The translations under genes were made by a program, and so were the position numbers. A DNA stretch of 64,000 nucleotides from JAIVJM01 sp963816985 (GTDB lineage Bacteria; Acidobacteriota; Blastocatellia; Pyrinomonadales; Pyrinomonadaceae), in the NCBI GenBank assembly GCA_963816985.1, contig CAWFMF010000004.1, positions 3,658,001 through 3,722,000 on the forward strand, read 5' to 3'. Positions within the stretch are counted from its first letter, which is position 1, and each line of letters begins with the position of its first letter. Under the pieces are notes generated by a model. The model did no database searches and had not been told where the DNA came from. It saw only the letters and a program-made list of their open reading frames with translations. Below, one piece after another: positions 1 to 8,163 of the stretch.

Positions 1-129
1 AGCCTCCTCGAACGCACGCCCTCGCCCTCCGAGGCCGAAATCCGCGACGGCCTCGCCGGGAATCTCTGCCGCTGCACCGGCTACATGAAAATCTTCGAGT
101 CGGTCGTGCGCGCCTGCCAGAAGCCATGA
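1..129 (+). CDS. xanthine dehydrogenase [2Fe-2S] subunit, C-terminal end (partial)
   Basis: The last 42 codons of an iron-sulfur subunit of the xanthine dehydrogenase/molybdenum hydroxylase family; the 5' part lies outside the window. The visible motif LCRCTGY is the second cysteine pair of the C-terminal helical [2Fe-2S] domain of this family. These small subunits relay electrons from the molybdenum cofactor subunit to FAD. The stop overlaps the next ATG (ATGA at 126-129), so the two genes are translationally coupled. The family assignment is firm; the exact substrate (xanthine) is inferred from the urate/allantoin genes downstream. Confidence 0.85.
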   Translation, partial: SLLERTPSPSEAEIRDGLAGNLCRCTGYMKIFESVVRACQKP

Positions 130-993
130 GAGCTTATTTACCAGCCTATGAATTAATCGTCCCGCGCGACTTGGAGCGAGGCGCTCGCGCTGCTCGCGGG
201 CGAGCCGGGCGCGTGGCGTCCGTTCGCGGGCGGGACGGATTTGATGGTGCTGTTTGAGGCGGGTCGGCTCGCGCACCGGAAGTTTTTCAGCATCCGTCAT
301 CTCAAGGAGCTGCGCGGGATTGAAGAGGCGGAAGAGGCTTTGACGCTCGGCGCTTTGACGACTTACGCGGAGGTGCGAAGGAGCGAGGTCTTGCGGCGCG
401 AGTTCCCGATGCTGTGTCAGGCGGCGGCGGAGACGGGCGGCCTCGCCATCCAGAACCGTGGGACGCTCGGCGGCAACATCGCCAACGCCTCGCCCGCCGC
501 CGACTCGCCCCCCGCGCTCCTCGCCTACGACGCCGAGGTCGAGCTCGTCTCGCAAAGCGGCGGCGCGCGTTGGGTCGCCTACAAAGATTTTCACACCGGC
601 TACAAGCAGACCGTCATGCGCGCGGACGAGCTGCTCGCGCGCATCCGTTTGCCGCGCCCGTCGGCGTCGGCGCGGCAGTTCTCGCGCAAAGTCGGGACGC
701 GGCGCGCGCAGGCCATCTCGAAGGTCTGCTTCGCGGGGCTCGCGGAGTTTGATGATGAAGGAAGGCTCGGCGAAGTCCGTCTCGCTTATGGGAGCGTTGC
801 GCCGACGGTCGTCCGCTGCCCGCGCACCGAGGCCGTCCTGCGAGGTCAAGTGGTTGACGATGCTCTCGTCGAAGCGGCGCGCGCGGAACTGGCGTGCGAA
901 CTCGTCCCGATTGACGACGTGCGCTCGACGGCGCGGTATCGTCAGCGGGTCGCGGAGAATTTGCTGGCGGAGTTTTTATTGACGCTGCGGTAG
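126..993 (+). CDS. xanthine dehydrogenase FAD-binding subunit, frame broken near base 171
   Basis: FAD-binding subunit of a molybdenum hydroxylase. ATG at 126 gives MRAYLPAYELIVPRD, then one extra base near 171 shifts the frame; skipping it restores WSEALALLAGEPG and the FAD motif FAGGTDLMV. From 241 the frame is open to 993, with a second FAD-binding motif GGLAIQNRGTLGGNIANASP and the CO-dehydrogenase flavoprotein C-terminal domain. The overlap with the preceding iron-sulfur subunit and the downstream allantoinase support a role in xanthine to urate oxidation. As read, the protein would lack its N-terminus; I think a sequencing error is likelier than a true pseudogene. The molybdopterin subunit is not in the window. 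Confidence 0.85.
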
Positions 994-1004
994 TGGGCGG
1001 GCCG

Positions 1005-1964
1005 TTACTGGTCTTTGCCGAGCACGTCGTCCATGTACTTGCGCAGTTTGGTTTCGATGGTCGAGATGTTGTTACGATTGTCCAGAGGGATATAAATCTT
1101 GCCGTCGAGGTCAACCGGGAACTTCGCGCCTTTCTCAAGGATAATCTGTGTCCGCTTCATCCCCTTCGCGCTCAGGAAATACCCCGCCTCGAAGACGACG
1201 TTATCGCGGGGTGCGCCCACGCCGGGCTCCGTCTGTGCGGCCCCGTCGCCCGCCGTCTTCTTCTCGGCTTCCAGCATGTCGTCCTTCGTGAAGAGGAAGA
1301 GGCCGCAGGTGCATAACTGCGCGGCCCGCTCGATCTCTTGGATGATGGAATCACCGCTGGGGAATTCGCGCCAGTCGAGGACTCTGATGTTGAGCTTGGT
1401 GAGGTAGAGGTTAATTGCGTCAGCCGTGGGCTGCGCCTTGCTGCTGTAGCCGAGGAAGACGTGGTAATGCTCGTTGACCTGCTTGAGCCACTCGTTGAAG
1501 GTGGCCTTGAAACCGCTCGACTTCGCCCAGTGCGAGACTGTGTCCTCGCGCGGGATGTCGAGGATGGCCCGCCCCAAGCCGTCCCAGACGATGCCCCTCG
1601 CAGCCACCTCCTCGTCCCTGATGACAAGCAGCGGCTTCGACTTTGCGATGGCGACTCCGCCTTCCAAGTGGCCGTACTCGGTCGGGCTGATAATCTTGTT
1701 GGGCACTTGCTTGGGCGGATCGAATATCTCGGTCGCGTCCCAGCGCGAGAAGGCGAGAATCAGCGCGCCTTGACAGAGCCCCATCAGTTCGCTTACCCCG
1801 TCGAAGTCGAATTTAATTTTTTCCGACATGCCGGGCGCGTAGAAGCCGAGCGGCTGAAGTCCGGCCTTGACCACCCGGTTGAGGATTGCCGTCTTGAATT
1901 GTTTCTGTCTCGCTGAGAGATTCTTAACGGGCGTGCTGACATAGACGCGAAACTTTTTCGCCAC
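1005..1964 (-). CDS. TIR-like predicted nucleotide-binding protein
   Basis: About 319 residues. The C-terminal half has the pattern of the TIR-like nucleotide-binding domain of CAP12/Pycsar-type effectors: HVFLGYSSKAQPTADAI, a glutamate-rich RVLDWREF, then DNVVFEAGYF and a closing basic helix. The N-terminal half (FRVYVSTPVKNLSARQ, later EYGHLEGGVAIA) looks like a second Rossmann-type domain of TIR/deoxyribosyltransferase character. I chose GTG at 1964 because GAGGAGG stands 8 bases before it; a longer reading from TTG at 2045 would add a hydrophobic, signal-like N-terminus. It lies antisense between purine genes with no cyclase partner visible. Related proteins cleave NAD+ or bind cyclic nucleotides in antiphage defence; that role is only inferred here. 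Confidence 0.6.
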   Translation of the reverse strand: MAKKFRVYVSTPVKNLSARQKQFKTAILNRVVKAGLQPLGFYAPGMSEKIKFDFDGVSELMGLCQGALILAFSRWDATEIFDPPKQVPNKIISPTEYGHLEGGVAIAKSKPLLVIRDEEVAARGIVWDGLGRAILDIPREDTVSHWAKSSGFKATFNEWLKQVNEHYHVFLGYSSKAQPTADAINLYLTKLNIRVLDWREFPSGDSIIQEIERAAQLCTCGLFLFTKDDMLEAEKKTAGDGAAQTEPGVGAPRDNVVFEAGYFLSAKGMKRTQIILEKGAKFPVDLDGKIYIPLDNRNNISTIETKLRKYMDDVLGKDQ

Positions 1965-2090
1965 TGGCTCTGCCTCCTCGTGTCCGGGGTGAGATGCTAG
2001 AGCGACAGAACTGGCGAATAATAACCCCGTGAGTAGAATAAACAAACAGAAATATTGCCAAAGGCCGAGACTTATGGTTTAAGTTCCGCG

Positions 2091-3461
2091 ATGCCTGCTC
2101 CTGATTTCGTTATCCGCGGTCGGCGCGTCCTGACGCCGGAGGGTTGCGCGCCCGCCGCCGTCCACGTGCGCGGCGGGGTGATTGTCGCCGTGACTGAGTT
2201 CGAAGACGTGCCGGGCGGGTGCGAGTTGAGGGACGTGGGCGAGTCGGTCTTGATGCCGGGGCTGGTGGACTCGCACGTCCACGTCAACGAGCCGGGGCGC
2301 ACCGATTGGGAGGGCTTCGAGACGGCGACGCGCGCGGCGGCGGCGGGCGGCGTCACGACCATCGTTGACATGCCGCTCAACAGCCGCCCGCCGACCACCA
2401 CGCTCGAAGGTCTGCGCGCCAAGAGGGACGCCGCCGAAGGTAAGTGCCATGTGGACGTGGCCTTCTGGGGCGGCGTCGTGCCGGGAAATCTTTCGGAGCT
2501 GCAACCTCTCTCGGAGGCGGGCGTCGTCGGCTTCAAATGCTTCCTCATCCATTCCGGCGTCGAAGAGTTCCCGCACGTCACCGAAGAGGAGCTGCGGCCC
2601 GCTCTCGAAGAGTTGAAGCGGCTCGGCTCGCTGCTCATCGTCCACGCCGAAGTGCCGGGGCCGGTGGAGCACGCGCTCGCGGAGCAGTCGAAGGGCGGCG
2701 AAGACCCCCGACGCTACGAAACTTTTCTAAGCTCTCGCCCGCGCGCCGCCGAGGACGAAGCCGTCGGTCTGATGATTCGTCTCTGTCGCGAGACTGGCGC
2801 GCGCGTCCACATCGTCCATCATTCTTCGGCGGACTCGCTCTCCGCGCTCGGCGCGGCGAAGGCGGAAGGCTTGCCGCTCACGGTCGAGACGTGCCCGCAC
2901 TACCTCTCCTTCGCCGCCGAGGAAATCCCCGACGGCGCGACCGAGTTCAAGTGCTGCCCGCCCATCCGCGAGCGCGAGAACCGTGAGCAGTTGTGGCGCG
3001 CGCTCGAAGACGGCTTGATAGACATGGTCGTCTCCGACCACTCGCCCTGCCCGCCCGCGCTCAAGCGTCGGGAGGATGGCGACTTCCTACAGGCTTGGGG
3101 CGGCATCTCTTCGCTGCAACTGCGCCTGCCCGTGATGTGGACTGAGGCGAGCGAGCGCGGCCACTCCATCGAACGCCTCTCGCGCTGGCTCTCGCACGAG
3201 CCCGCGCGGCTCGCCGGGTTGTCTGAAAGAAAGGGCACAATCGCAGAGGGCTTCGACGCTGACCTCGTTGTCTGGGACACGGAAGAGAGTTTTAGAGTCG
3301 AGCCCTCGATGCTCCATCACCGCCACCGTTTGACCCCATACGCGGGCCGACGTTTACGCGGCGTGGTCGAGGCGACTTACCTGCGCGGCGAGATGATTTA
3401 CGACCGTGGGAATTTTTCGACCCGCCCGAAGGGCACGCTGCTCAAGCGAGGAGACTTTTAG
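2091..3461 (+). CDS. allB: allantoinase
   Basis: Cyclic amidohydrolase that opens (S)-allantoin to allantoate. Metal-binding motif DSHVHVNEPGR lies near residues 60-70, the lysine normally carboxylated is in GFKCFL near 149, metal histidines are in VHAEVPG and VHIVHHSS, and the catalytic aspartate is in VSDHSPC. Length (456 residues) is normal. ATG at 2091 fits the family N-terminus (PDFVIRGRRVLTPEG); an in-frame TTG at 2055 would add twelve unrelated residues. It is followed two bases later by allantoicase, so the two are co-transcribed. Catalytic residues all appear present. Confidence 0.95.
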   Translation: MPAPDFVIRGRRVLTPEGCAPAAVHVRGGVIVAVTEFEDVPGGCELRDVGESVLMPGLVDSHVHVNEPGRTDWEGFETATRAAAAGGVTTIVDMPLNSRPPTTTLEGLRAKRDAAEGKCHVDVAFWGGVVPGNLSELQPLSEAGVVGFKCFLIHSGVEEFPHVTEEELRPALEELKRLGSLLIVHAEVPGPVEHALAEQSKGGEDPRRYETFLSSRPRAAEDEAVGLMIRLCRETGARVHIVHHSSADSLSALGAAKAEGLPLTVETCPHYLSFAAEEIPDGATEFKCCPPIRERENREQLWRALEDGLIDMVVSDHSPCPPALKRREDGDFLQAWGGISSLQLRLPVMWTEASERGHSIERLSRWLSHEPARLAGLSERKGTIAEGFDADLVVWDTEESFRVEPSMLHHRHRLTPYAGRRLRGVVEATYLRGEMIYDRGNFSTRPKGTLLKRGDF

Positions 3462-3463
3462 GC

Positions 3464-4477
3464 ATGGACTTCACCGAGTTGATTGACTTAGCGGTCGAAC
3501 GTCTGGGCGGCGCGGTGCTCTACGCCAACGACGACTTCTTCGCGCCGAAGGAGAATTTGCTGAAGGCGAGCACGCCGGTCTTCATCGAAGGCAAGTACAC
3601 GGAGCGCGGCAAGTGGATGGACGGGTGGGAGTCCGCGCGGAGACGCACGCCGGGGTTCGACTGGTGTCTCATCCGTCTGGGCCTGCCGGGCCGCATCCGG
3701 GGCGTCATCGTGGACACGAGTTTCTTCCGTGGCAACTACCCGGAACAGTGCTCGCTCGAAGCGTGCGTGATCGAAGGCGTCCCCGGCCTCGAAACTCTTT
3801 TGAGCGCGGAGGTCGGGTGGACGGAAATCCTTCCTCCCGCACAACTCATGGGCGACTCGCAGAACCCTTTCGCCATCGCCGACGAGGGGCGGTTTACTCA
3901 TCTCCGTCTGAAGATTTACCCGGACGGCGGCGTCGCGCGGCTCAGGGTCTACGGCGAGGTCGCGCCCGATTGGGAGAGGCTCCGGCGCGCGGGCGAGATA
4001 GACCTCGCGGCGGTCGAGAGCGGCGGGCGGGTCGTGGCGAGCAGCGACCAGTTCTTCGGCCACCGCCACAACCTCATCATGCCGGGGCGTGGGGTGGACA
4101 TGGGCGACGGGTGGGAGACGCGACGGCGGCGCGGCCCCGGCCACGATTGGGCGGTGGTGCGGCTCGGCGCGCGCGGGAGCGTCAGCCGCCTCGAAGTTGA
4201 TACCGCGCACTTCAAGGGCAACTTCCCCGAAAGCTGTTCGCTCGAAGTCTGCGACGCGGGCGATGCAGACTTCGGAGACGGGTTTGACAACGAAGCGGTC
4301 GCTTCTTTACCGTGGCGCGAACTCCTGCCGCGCACGCGCCTGCAAGCGCACACGCGCCACTTCTACGAGGCGGAGCTACGGGACGCGGGCGCGGCGACGC
4401 ATGTCCGCTTCAACATCTACCCCGACGGCGGCGTGAGCCGCCTGCGCGTCTACGGACAACTGAGCGAGGAAAGCTAA
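3464..4477 (+). CDS. alc: allantoicase
   Basis: Hydrolyses allantoate to ureidoglycolate and urea. The 337-residue protein is a tandem repeat of two jelly-roll allantoicase domains: GKWMDGWESARRRTPGFDW with GVIVDTSFFRGNYPE in the first half, and DGWETRRRRGPGHDW with LEVDTAHFKGNFPESCSLE in the second. Both halves end in the same YPDGGVxRLRVYGE/Q motif. It starts two bases after the allantoinase stop, and the next gene supplies OHCU decarboxylase/HIU hydrolase activity. No ureidoglycolate lyase is visible in the window, so the fate of ureidoglycolate is open. Confidence 0.95.
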   Translation: MDFTELIDLAVERLGGAVLYANDDFFAPKENLLKASTPVFIEGKYTERGKWMDGWESARRRTPGFDWCLIRLGLPGRIRGVIVDTSFFRGNYPEQCSLEACVIEGVPGLETLLSAEVGWTEILPPAQLMGDSQNPFAIADEGRFTHLRLKIYPDGGVARLRVYGEVAPDWERLRRAGEIDLAAVESGGRVVASSDQFFGHRHNLIMPGRGVDMGDGWETRRRRGPGHDWAVVRLGARGSVSRLEVDTAHFKGNFPESCSLEVCDAGDADFGDGFDNEAVASLPWRELLPRTRLQAHTRHFYEAELRDAGAATHVRFNIYPDGGVSRLRVYGQLSEES

Positions 4478-4492
4478 GGGCCGGATAATATT

Positions 4493-4563
4493 TGTAGGGG
4501 CAGGGCTTGTCCCTGCCCGCCGCTTCCGTAACCACACGGGCAGGGACAAGCCCTGCCCCTACA
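4493..4563. repeat. dispersed palindrome family A (copy 1)
   Basis: A near-perfect inverted repeat: TGTAGGGGCAGGGCTTGTCC on the left is mirrored by GGACAAGCCCTGCCCCTACA on the right, with about 20 bases of loop. The arms recur at 8016-8098 and, with changed inner sequence, at 23107-23201 and 60223-60306. It sits between allantoicase and the next gene and could form a strong RNA hairpin. Confidence 0.9.
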
Positions 4564-4581
4564 GATTCTGCTCCGTTGCTG

Positions 4582-5533
4582 ATGGAATTCATGGACGAAG
4601 CCCTCCCACATCTGAACTCGTTGCCGACTGAAGAGGCGACAAGCCGAGCTGCTCAAGTGCTGCGGCTCGACGCGTTGGGCGCGGGAGATGTGCGAGCAAC
4701 GACCCTTCCATGATTCGCGCGAGTTGACGGAGACCGCCGACCGCGTGTGGCTCAGTCTCCCGCGCGAAGATTGGCTCGAAGCCTTCCGCGCCCACCCGAA
4801 GATAGGCGGGCGGAGGGCCGAGCGCGAGACGGGCGAAGAGGCAAGGCGGTGGGCGGAGGAGGAGCAGAAGGGGACGCGCGACGCCGCGCGTGACGTGCTC
4901 GAAGAGTTGGCCGAAGCCAACCGCGAGTACGAACAGAAGTTCGGCCACATCTTCATCGTCTGCGCCACGGGCAAGAGCGCCGCCGAGATGCTCGCGCTCC
5001 TCCGCCAAAGGCTCGGCAACGACCACGAAGCGGAACTGCACGTCGCCGCCGAAGAGCAGCGGCGCATCACTCAACTCAGACTGAAGAAGAGTCTGGAGTC
5101 TGGAGTCGGAGTCAGAGTCAAAGACGAAAGCCCGTCTGTATGGACTCCAGACTTCAGACTCCGAGACTCCGAGACTCCGGACTTTCTTATGAGCGCCATT
5201 ACGACGCACGTGCTCGACATCTCGAAGGGAAGACCGGCGGGCGGCGTGCCGGTGAGGCTGGAGATTAAGGAAGCGGCGGGCGTTTGGAAGCCGCTCGGCG
5301 CGGGCGAGACGGACGCGGACGGTCGCCTGCGGACTCTTTTGCCGGAGGGCGTCGCGCTCGCAGCGGCGACGTACCGCCTGACCTTCGAGACGGGCGTTTA
5401 TTTCTCGGCGCAGGGCGTCGAAGGCTTCTACCCGGAGGCTTCAATCGTCTTCAACGTCAGCGACGCGGCGCAGCACCACCACGTGCCGCTTTTGCTCAGC
5501 CCTTTCGGCTACTCAACCTATCGCGGGAGCTAA
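4582..5533 (+). CDS. fused OHCU decarboxylase / 5-hydroxyisourate hydrolase (uraD-hiuH), frame broken near 4639
   Basis: A bifunctional enzyme for the two steps after urate oxidase. The OHCU decarboxylase half starts at ATG 4582 or 4591 (DEALPHLNSLPTEEA); an extra base near 4639 breaks the frame, after which AELLKCCGSTRWAREM continues into the open frame from 4688 with the family motif FRAHPKIG and the helix FGHIFIVCATGKS. The 5-hydroxyisourate hydrolase half begins at MSAITTHVLDISKGRPA (5189), has the invariant histidine and ends in the signature YRGS. The roughly 30-residue linker is encoded by a repetitive palindromic stretch (5087-5187), as if repeat insertion removed a stop codon. Natural fusions of these enzymes are known, including plant allantoin synthase. 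Confidence 0.88.
5087..5187. repeat. GAGTCTGGAGTC-type inverted repeat forming an in-frame linker
   Basis: Repeated GAGTCTGGAGTC/GGAGTCAGAGTC units on the left face complementary GACTCCAGAC and AGACTCCGAGACTCCG units on the right. The stretch is translated as a low-complexity linker between the uraD and hiuH domains. Intergenic palindromes elsewhere in the window have the same general architecture but a different sequence. Confidence 0.75.
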
Positions 5534-5540
5534 ACCCGAA

Positions 5541-6365
5541 ATGAGAATAGACCCGAACGTCAGCGAATGGCTCAACCTTCTGGCCCGCTGGACGCACGTC
5601 TTCGCAGGCATCCTCTGGGTCGGCAGCACCTACTACTTCACCTGGCTCGACGGGCGTTTCACCGAGCAGGAGAAGAAGGGGAACGACGCGGGCGGCGGCG
5701 CGGGGCAGGTGTGGATGGTGCACAGCGGCGGCTTCTACGTCGTCGAGAAACGTAAAGGTCTGGAACTCGACCGCCACCTGCACTGGTTCCGCTGGGAGGC
5801 CGCCATCACTTGGTTGAGCGGGTTCTTCCTGCTCGTCCTGCTCTACTACATGGGCGGCGGGATGGTTGATGTCGGCGTCGCCGACATCGGCGTCTGGACG
5901 GCGGTCGGCATCGGCGTCGGCACGCTCGTCTTGGGCTGGCTCGTCTACGACCTCGTGCTTCACCCTCTGCTCGGAAGGAACGAGACGCTCTTCGCCGTCG
6001 TCGCCTTCGCGCTCATCTGCGGCGTCTCTTACGGGCTGACGCGGTACTTGAGCGGGCGCGCGGCCTACATCCACGTCGGCGCGCTCTTCGGCACAATCAT
6101 GGTCGCCAACGTCTGGATGCGTATCCTGCCCGCGCAGCGACGGATGATCGCCGCGCTCAAGGAAGGGAAGACGGCGGACGAACGACTCGCCGCCTCGGCC
6201 AAGTTCCGCTCCAAGCAGAACACCTACATGGCCGTCCCTGTCGTCTTCACGATGATCAGCAACCACTACCCCGTCGCCACCTACGGCCACGACTACAACT
6301 GGCTCATCCTCCCCGCGCTCGTCCTCGCCGGGTGGGCCGCCGCCTACTTCATCCGCAGAGCCTGA
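5541..6365 (+). CDS. puuD: membrane urate oxidase of PuuD type, without the cytochrome c domain
   Basis: Integral membrane urate hydroxylase: oxidises urate to 5-hydroxyisourate. The start WLNLLARWTHVFAGILWVGS and later RHLHWFRWEAAITWLSGFF, the histidine in VHSGGFY, and YIHVGALFGTIMVANVWMRI are typical of the PuuD membrane domain, with about eight hydrophobic segments. Known PuuD proteins carry a C-terminal cytochrome c; here the protein ends after 274 residues without any CxxCH, so electrons must go to a separate carrier. It starts 8 bases after the uraD-hiuH stop, making an operon of allB-alc-uraD/hiuH-puuD. Confidence 0.85.
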   Translation: MRIDPNVSEWLNLLARWTHVFAGILWVGSTYYFTWLDGRFTEQEKKGNDAGGGAGQVWMVHSGGFYVVEKRKGLELDRHLHWFRWEAAITWLSGFFLLVLLYYMGGGMVDVGVADIGVWTAVGIGVGTLVLGWLVYDLVLHPLLGRNETLFAVVAFALICGVSYGLTRYLSGRAAYIHVGALFGTIMVANVWMRILPAQRRMIAALKEGKTADERLAASAKFRSKQNTYMAVPVVFTMISNHYPVATYGHDYNWLILPALVLAGWAAAYFIRRA

Positions 6366-6376
6366 AGTCAAAACAG

Positions 6377-6452
6377 TCAGAACCGCGAGCGGTCTTTCGG
6401 GCGGGTTGAGCATTAATAACGTCAACCCGCTCGCTACCGCTCGCGGTTCTGA
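6377..6452. repeat. dispersed palindrome family B (copy 1)
   Basis: Inverted repeat: TCAGAACCGCGAGCGG at the left and CCGCTCGCGGTTCTGA at the right, around a core GCGGGTTGA...GTCAACCCGC. Other copies are at 17041-17118 and 59591-59668. It lies between convergent genes (puuD and the phosphatase-like gene) and may act as a bidirectional terminator. Confidence 0.9.
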
Positions 6453-6457
6453 CCTGT

Positions 6458-7006
6458 CTACTTTTTCCGGTGTTTTTCGATGTATTTGCGGGCGAACTCG
6501 TTGAGGTGGGGGCTGTCGCGAAGGCCCACCTTTTCGGCCTCGGCCTCGGCGCGCTCGATTGTCCAGCCGTCGCGCAGGACTCGGCGAATCATCCAGAACG
6601 CGCCGACGCGAATCGCCGCCGTGCAGTGAATGAAGGCGGGACGGTTCTCCTTGTCGTCGGTGAGTTTGAGGAACTCCGTGACCTGCTCTTCCTTCGGGTC
6701 GGCGAAGACGACGGGGATGTTGAAGTAGCGGAGGCCCGCCTCCTTCGCCGCCGCCTCCTCTTCCGCCGCGCGGTGCTCGCTCGGCTGGCGGAGGTTAATG
6801 ACGGCGCGGACGCCTTCGGCCTTGAGCTGCTTGAGGTGCTCGATGCGCGGCTGCGCGCCGGTGCAGAAATCTTCGTTGACGCGGAGGAAGTTTCTGATGG
6901 GCGGGGTCTCCTGCCGCCGCGCGAAGGCGAGCCCGGTGGCGAGCAGTCCGAAGAGCATGAGGGACGCGCAGAGCGTCTTGGTCAGGTGCGTTCGTTTGGC
7001 TTTCAT
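6458..7006 (-). CDS. secreted tyrosine-phosphatase-like protein
   Basis: A 182-residue protein with an N-terminal signal or anchor (LCASLMLFGLLATGLAFA). The rest resembles the beta-lactamase-hydrolase-like/DUF442 branch of the cysteine phosphatases: NFLRVNEDFCTGAQP, VRAVINLRQPSEH, and the P-loop-like HCTAAIRVGAFWMI with the catalytic cysteine and arginine. The loop TAAI lacks the glycine usual in active members, so activity is uncertain. It stands alone, convergent with puuD. The substrate is unknown. Confidence 0.7.
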   Translation of the reverse strand: MKAKRTHLTKTLCASLMLFGLLATGLAFARRQETPPIRNFLRVNEDFCTGAQPRIEHLKQLKAEGVRAVINLRQPSEHRAAEEEAAAKEAGLRYFNIPVVFADPKEEQVTEFLKLTDDKENRPAFIHCTAAIRVGAFWMIRRVLRDGWTIERAEAEAEKVGLRDSPHLNEFARKYIEKHRKK

Positions 7007-7047
7007 CGTGTTCGGAACCTCCGTGCGGATTATACCCGGCTGGTTTT

Positions 7048-7992
7048 TCAGAGTCGCGCGACGAGGCTCGACAAGTACTCGTCCACGCGCTCGCGCATGA
7101 GGTCTTCGTCGAGATGCGTGACGCCGTGCGCCGTCCAGCCGGAGTACACGTCGGGCGGGCCGGGCAGGACTTCGGCGAGGGCTATCAAGTCCCAGTAAGG
7201 GTCATAAGTGAAACCCGAACCGGCGACGGATTGATACGCGCCGAGAAACTTGTCAGCCGCCGCCGTGCCGTGCAGCTTCGAGAGGTTGAGCCTGCACCAC
7301 GCCACGTCGAACCCGGCTGCCCCACGGCAGGCGTTGACCCAATCCACGACGCCGCTCAGGCGCGAGCCCTCCCACAAGACGTTGTTCGGATGAAAGTCGC
7401 GGTGGATGAAGCATTCACCCGCAAGAGGGAGCGTGCCTCGAACGAACTCGATGGCCCGCTCCCACTTCTCAGGAAACTTTGACCAACGCGGCGGCTCAAG
7501 CTCGTGGGCGTTGATGTAAGGAAAATAGTCCCACGGGTGGTCTTCCGCGCCGAGCGCGTGGACGTGCGCGGCGGCCTCGGCGAGTTGGTGCGCCCAGTCG
7601 TCGAAGTCCGCCGGTTGAAGCTCGACGCTTCCGGGGAGCAGCGTCGTCAAAGTCGCCGGGACGCCGCAACGCGAGCCGTCTTCGTCGAAGGCGATTAACT
7701 CCGGCGTGGGGACTCCGGCGCGCGCCGCCTTGCGGAGGCTCGACGCCTCGTGGAGCGCGAGGTCGGGCTCCACGGCGAGCCAGCCCGCGTCAACGAACCG
7801 CCGCAGCACAAGGCCGAAGACGCTGCCCCCGTGCGCGACGCTGACGGCGTGAAGTGAAGAGGAGGTCGCCCCGGCGAGAGGCGAGACCGCTTCGACAGCG
7901 GCGCTCGTCCCGATGCAGTCCGCGACCCAACGCAGCGCTTCGGCGGGCGGCGCGTCTGAGAGGCTTGGAGACTCAGACATACTTGCTCGCAT
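7048..7992 (-). CDS. aminoglycoside-phosphotransferase-family protein
   Basis: A 314-residue protein-kinase-like small-molecule phosphotransferase. It shows the Brenner motif HRDFHPNNVLW with catalytic aspartate and asparagine, followed by the metal-binding VVDWVNACRG, and a plausible nucleotide-binding N-lobe. Families of this kind phosphorylate hydroxyl groups on antibiotics, choline, homoserine or sugars, so the substrate cannot be assigned. ATG at 7980 (MSESPSLSDAPP) is an alternative start four residues in. Its upstream region runs into a family A palindrome. Confidence 0.8.
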   Translation of the reverse strand: MRASMSESPSLSDAPPAEALRWVADCIGTSAAVEAVSPLAGATSSSLHAVSVAHGGSVFGLVLRRFVDAGWLAVEPDLALHEASSLRKAARAGVPTPELIAFDEDGSRCGVPATLTTLLPGSVELQPADFDDWAHQLAEAAAHVHALGAEDHPWDYFPYINAHELEPPRWSKFPEKWERAIEFVRGTLPLAGECFIHRDFHPNNVLWEGSRLSGVVDWVNACRGAAGFDVAWCRLNLSKLHGTAAADKFLGAYQSVAGSGFTYDPYWDLIALAEVLPGPPDVYSGWTAHGVTHLDEDLMRERVDEYLSSLVARL

Positions 7993-8015
7993 TCAATGCT
8001 TAAAGACAATTGAAT

Positions 8016-8098
8016 AATAACTGTAGGGGCAGGGCTTGTCCCTGCCCGTTTTCTTCCGTAACGCACGGGCAGGGACGAGCCCTGCCCCTACAGTTATT
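8016..8098. repeat. dispersed palindrome family A (copy 2)
   Basis: AATAACTGTAGGGGCAGGGC at the left is matched by GCCCTGCCCCTACAGTTATT at the right. The inner arm CTTGTCCCTGCCCG is shared with copy 1, including TTCCGTAAC in the loop. Confidence 0.9.
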
Positions 8099-8163
8099 GC
8101 CACACGCTCTTAATCCTTTCGGATGAGCGCGACGCCCGCGATGAGAAAGACGAAGAACATGCG

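Noticed and set aside
126..5533. Programmed frameshifting in the xanthine dehydrogenase and uraD genes
   Set aside because: No slippery heptamer, internal Shine-Dalgarno or stimulatory structure is seen at either site, and similar breaks occur in unrelated genes, so errors are more likely.
4493..8098. Family A palindromes as parts of a CRISPR array
   Set aside because: The copies are thousands of bases apart, each is a self-complementary unit, and there are no spacers or cas genes.
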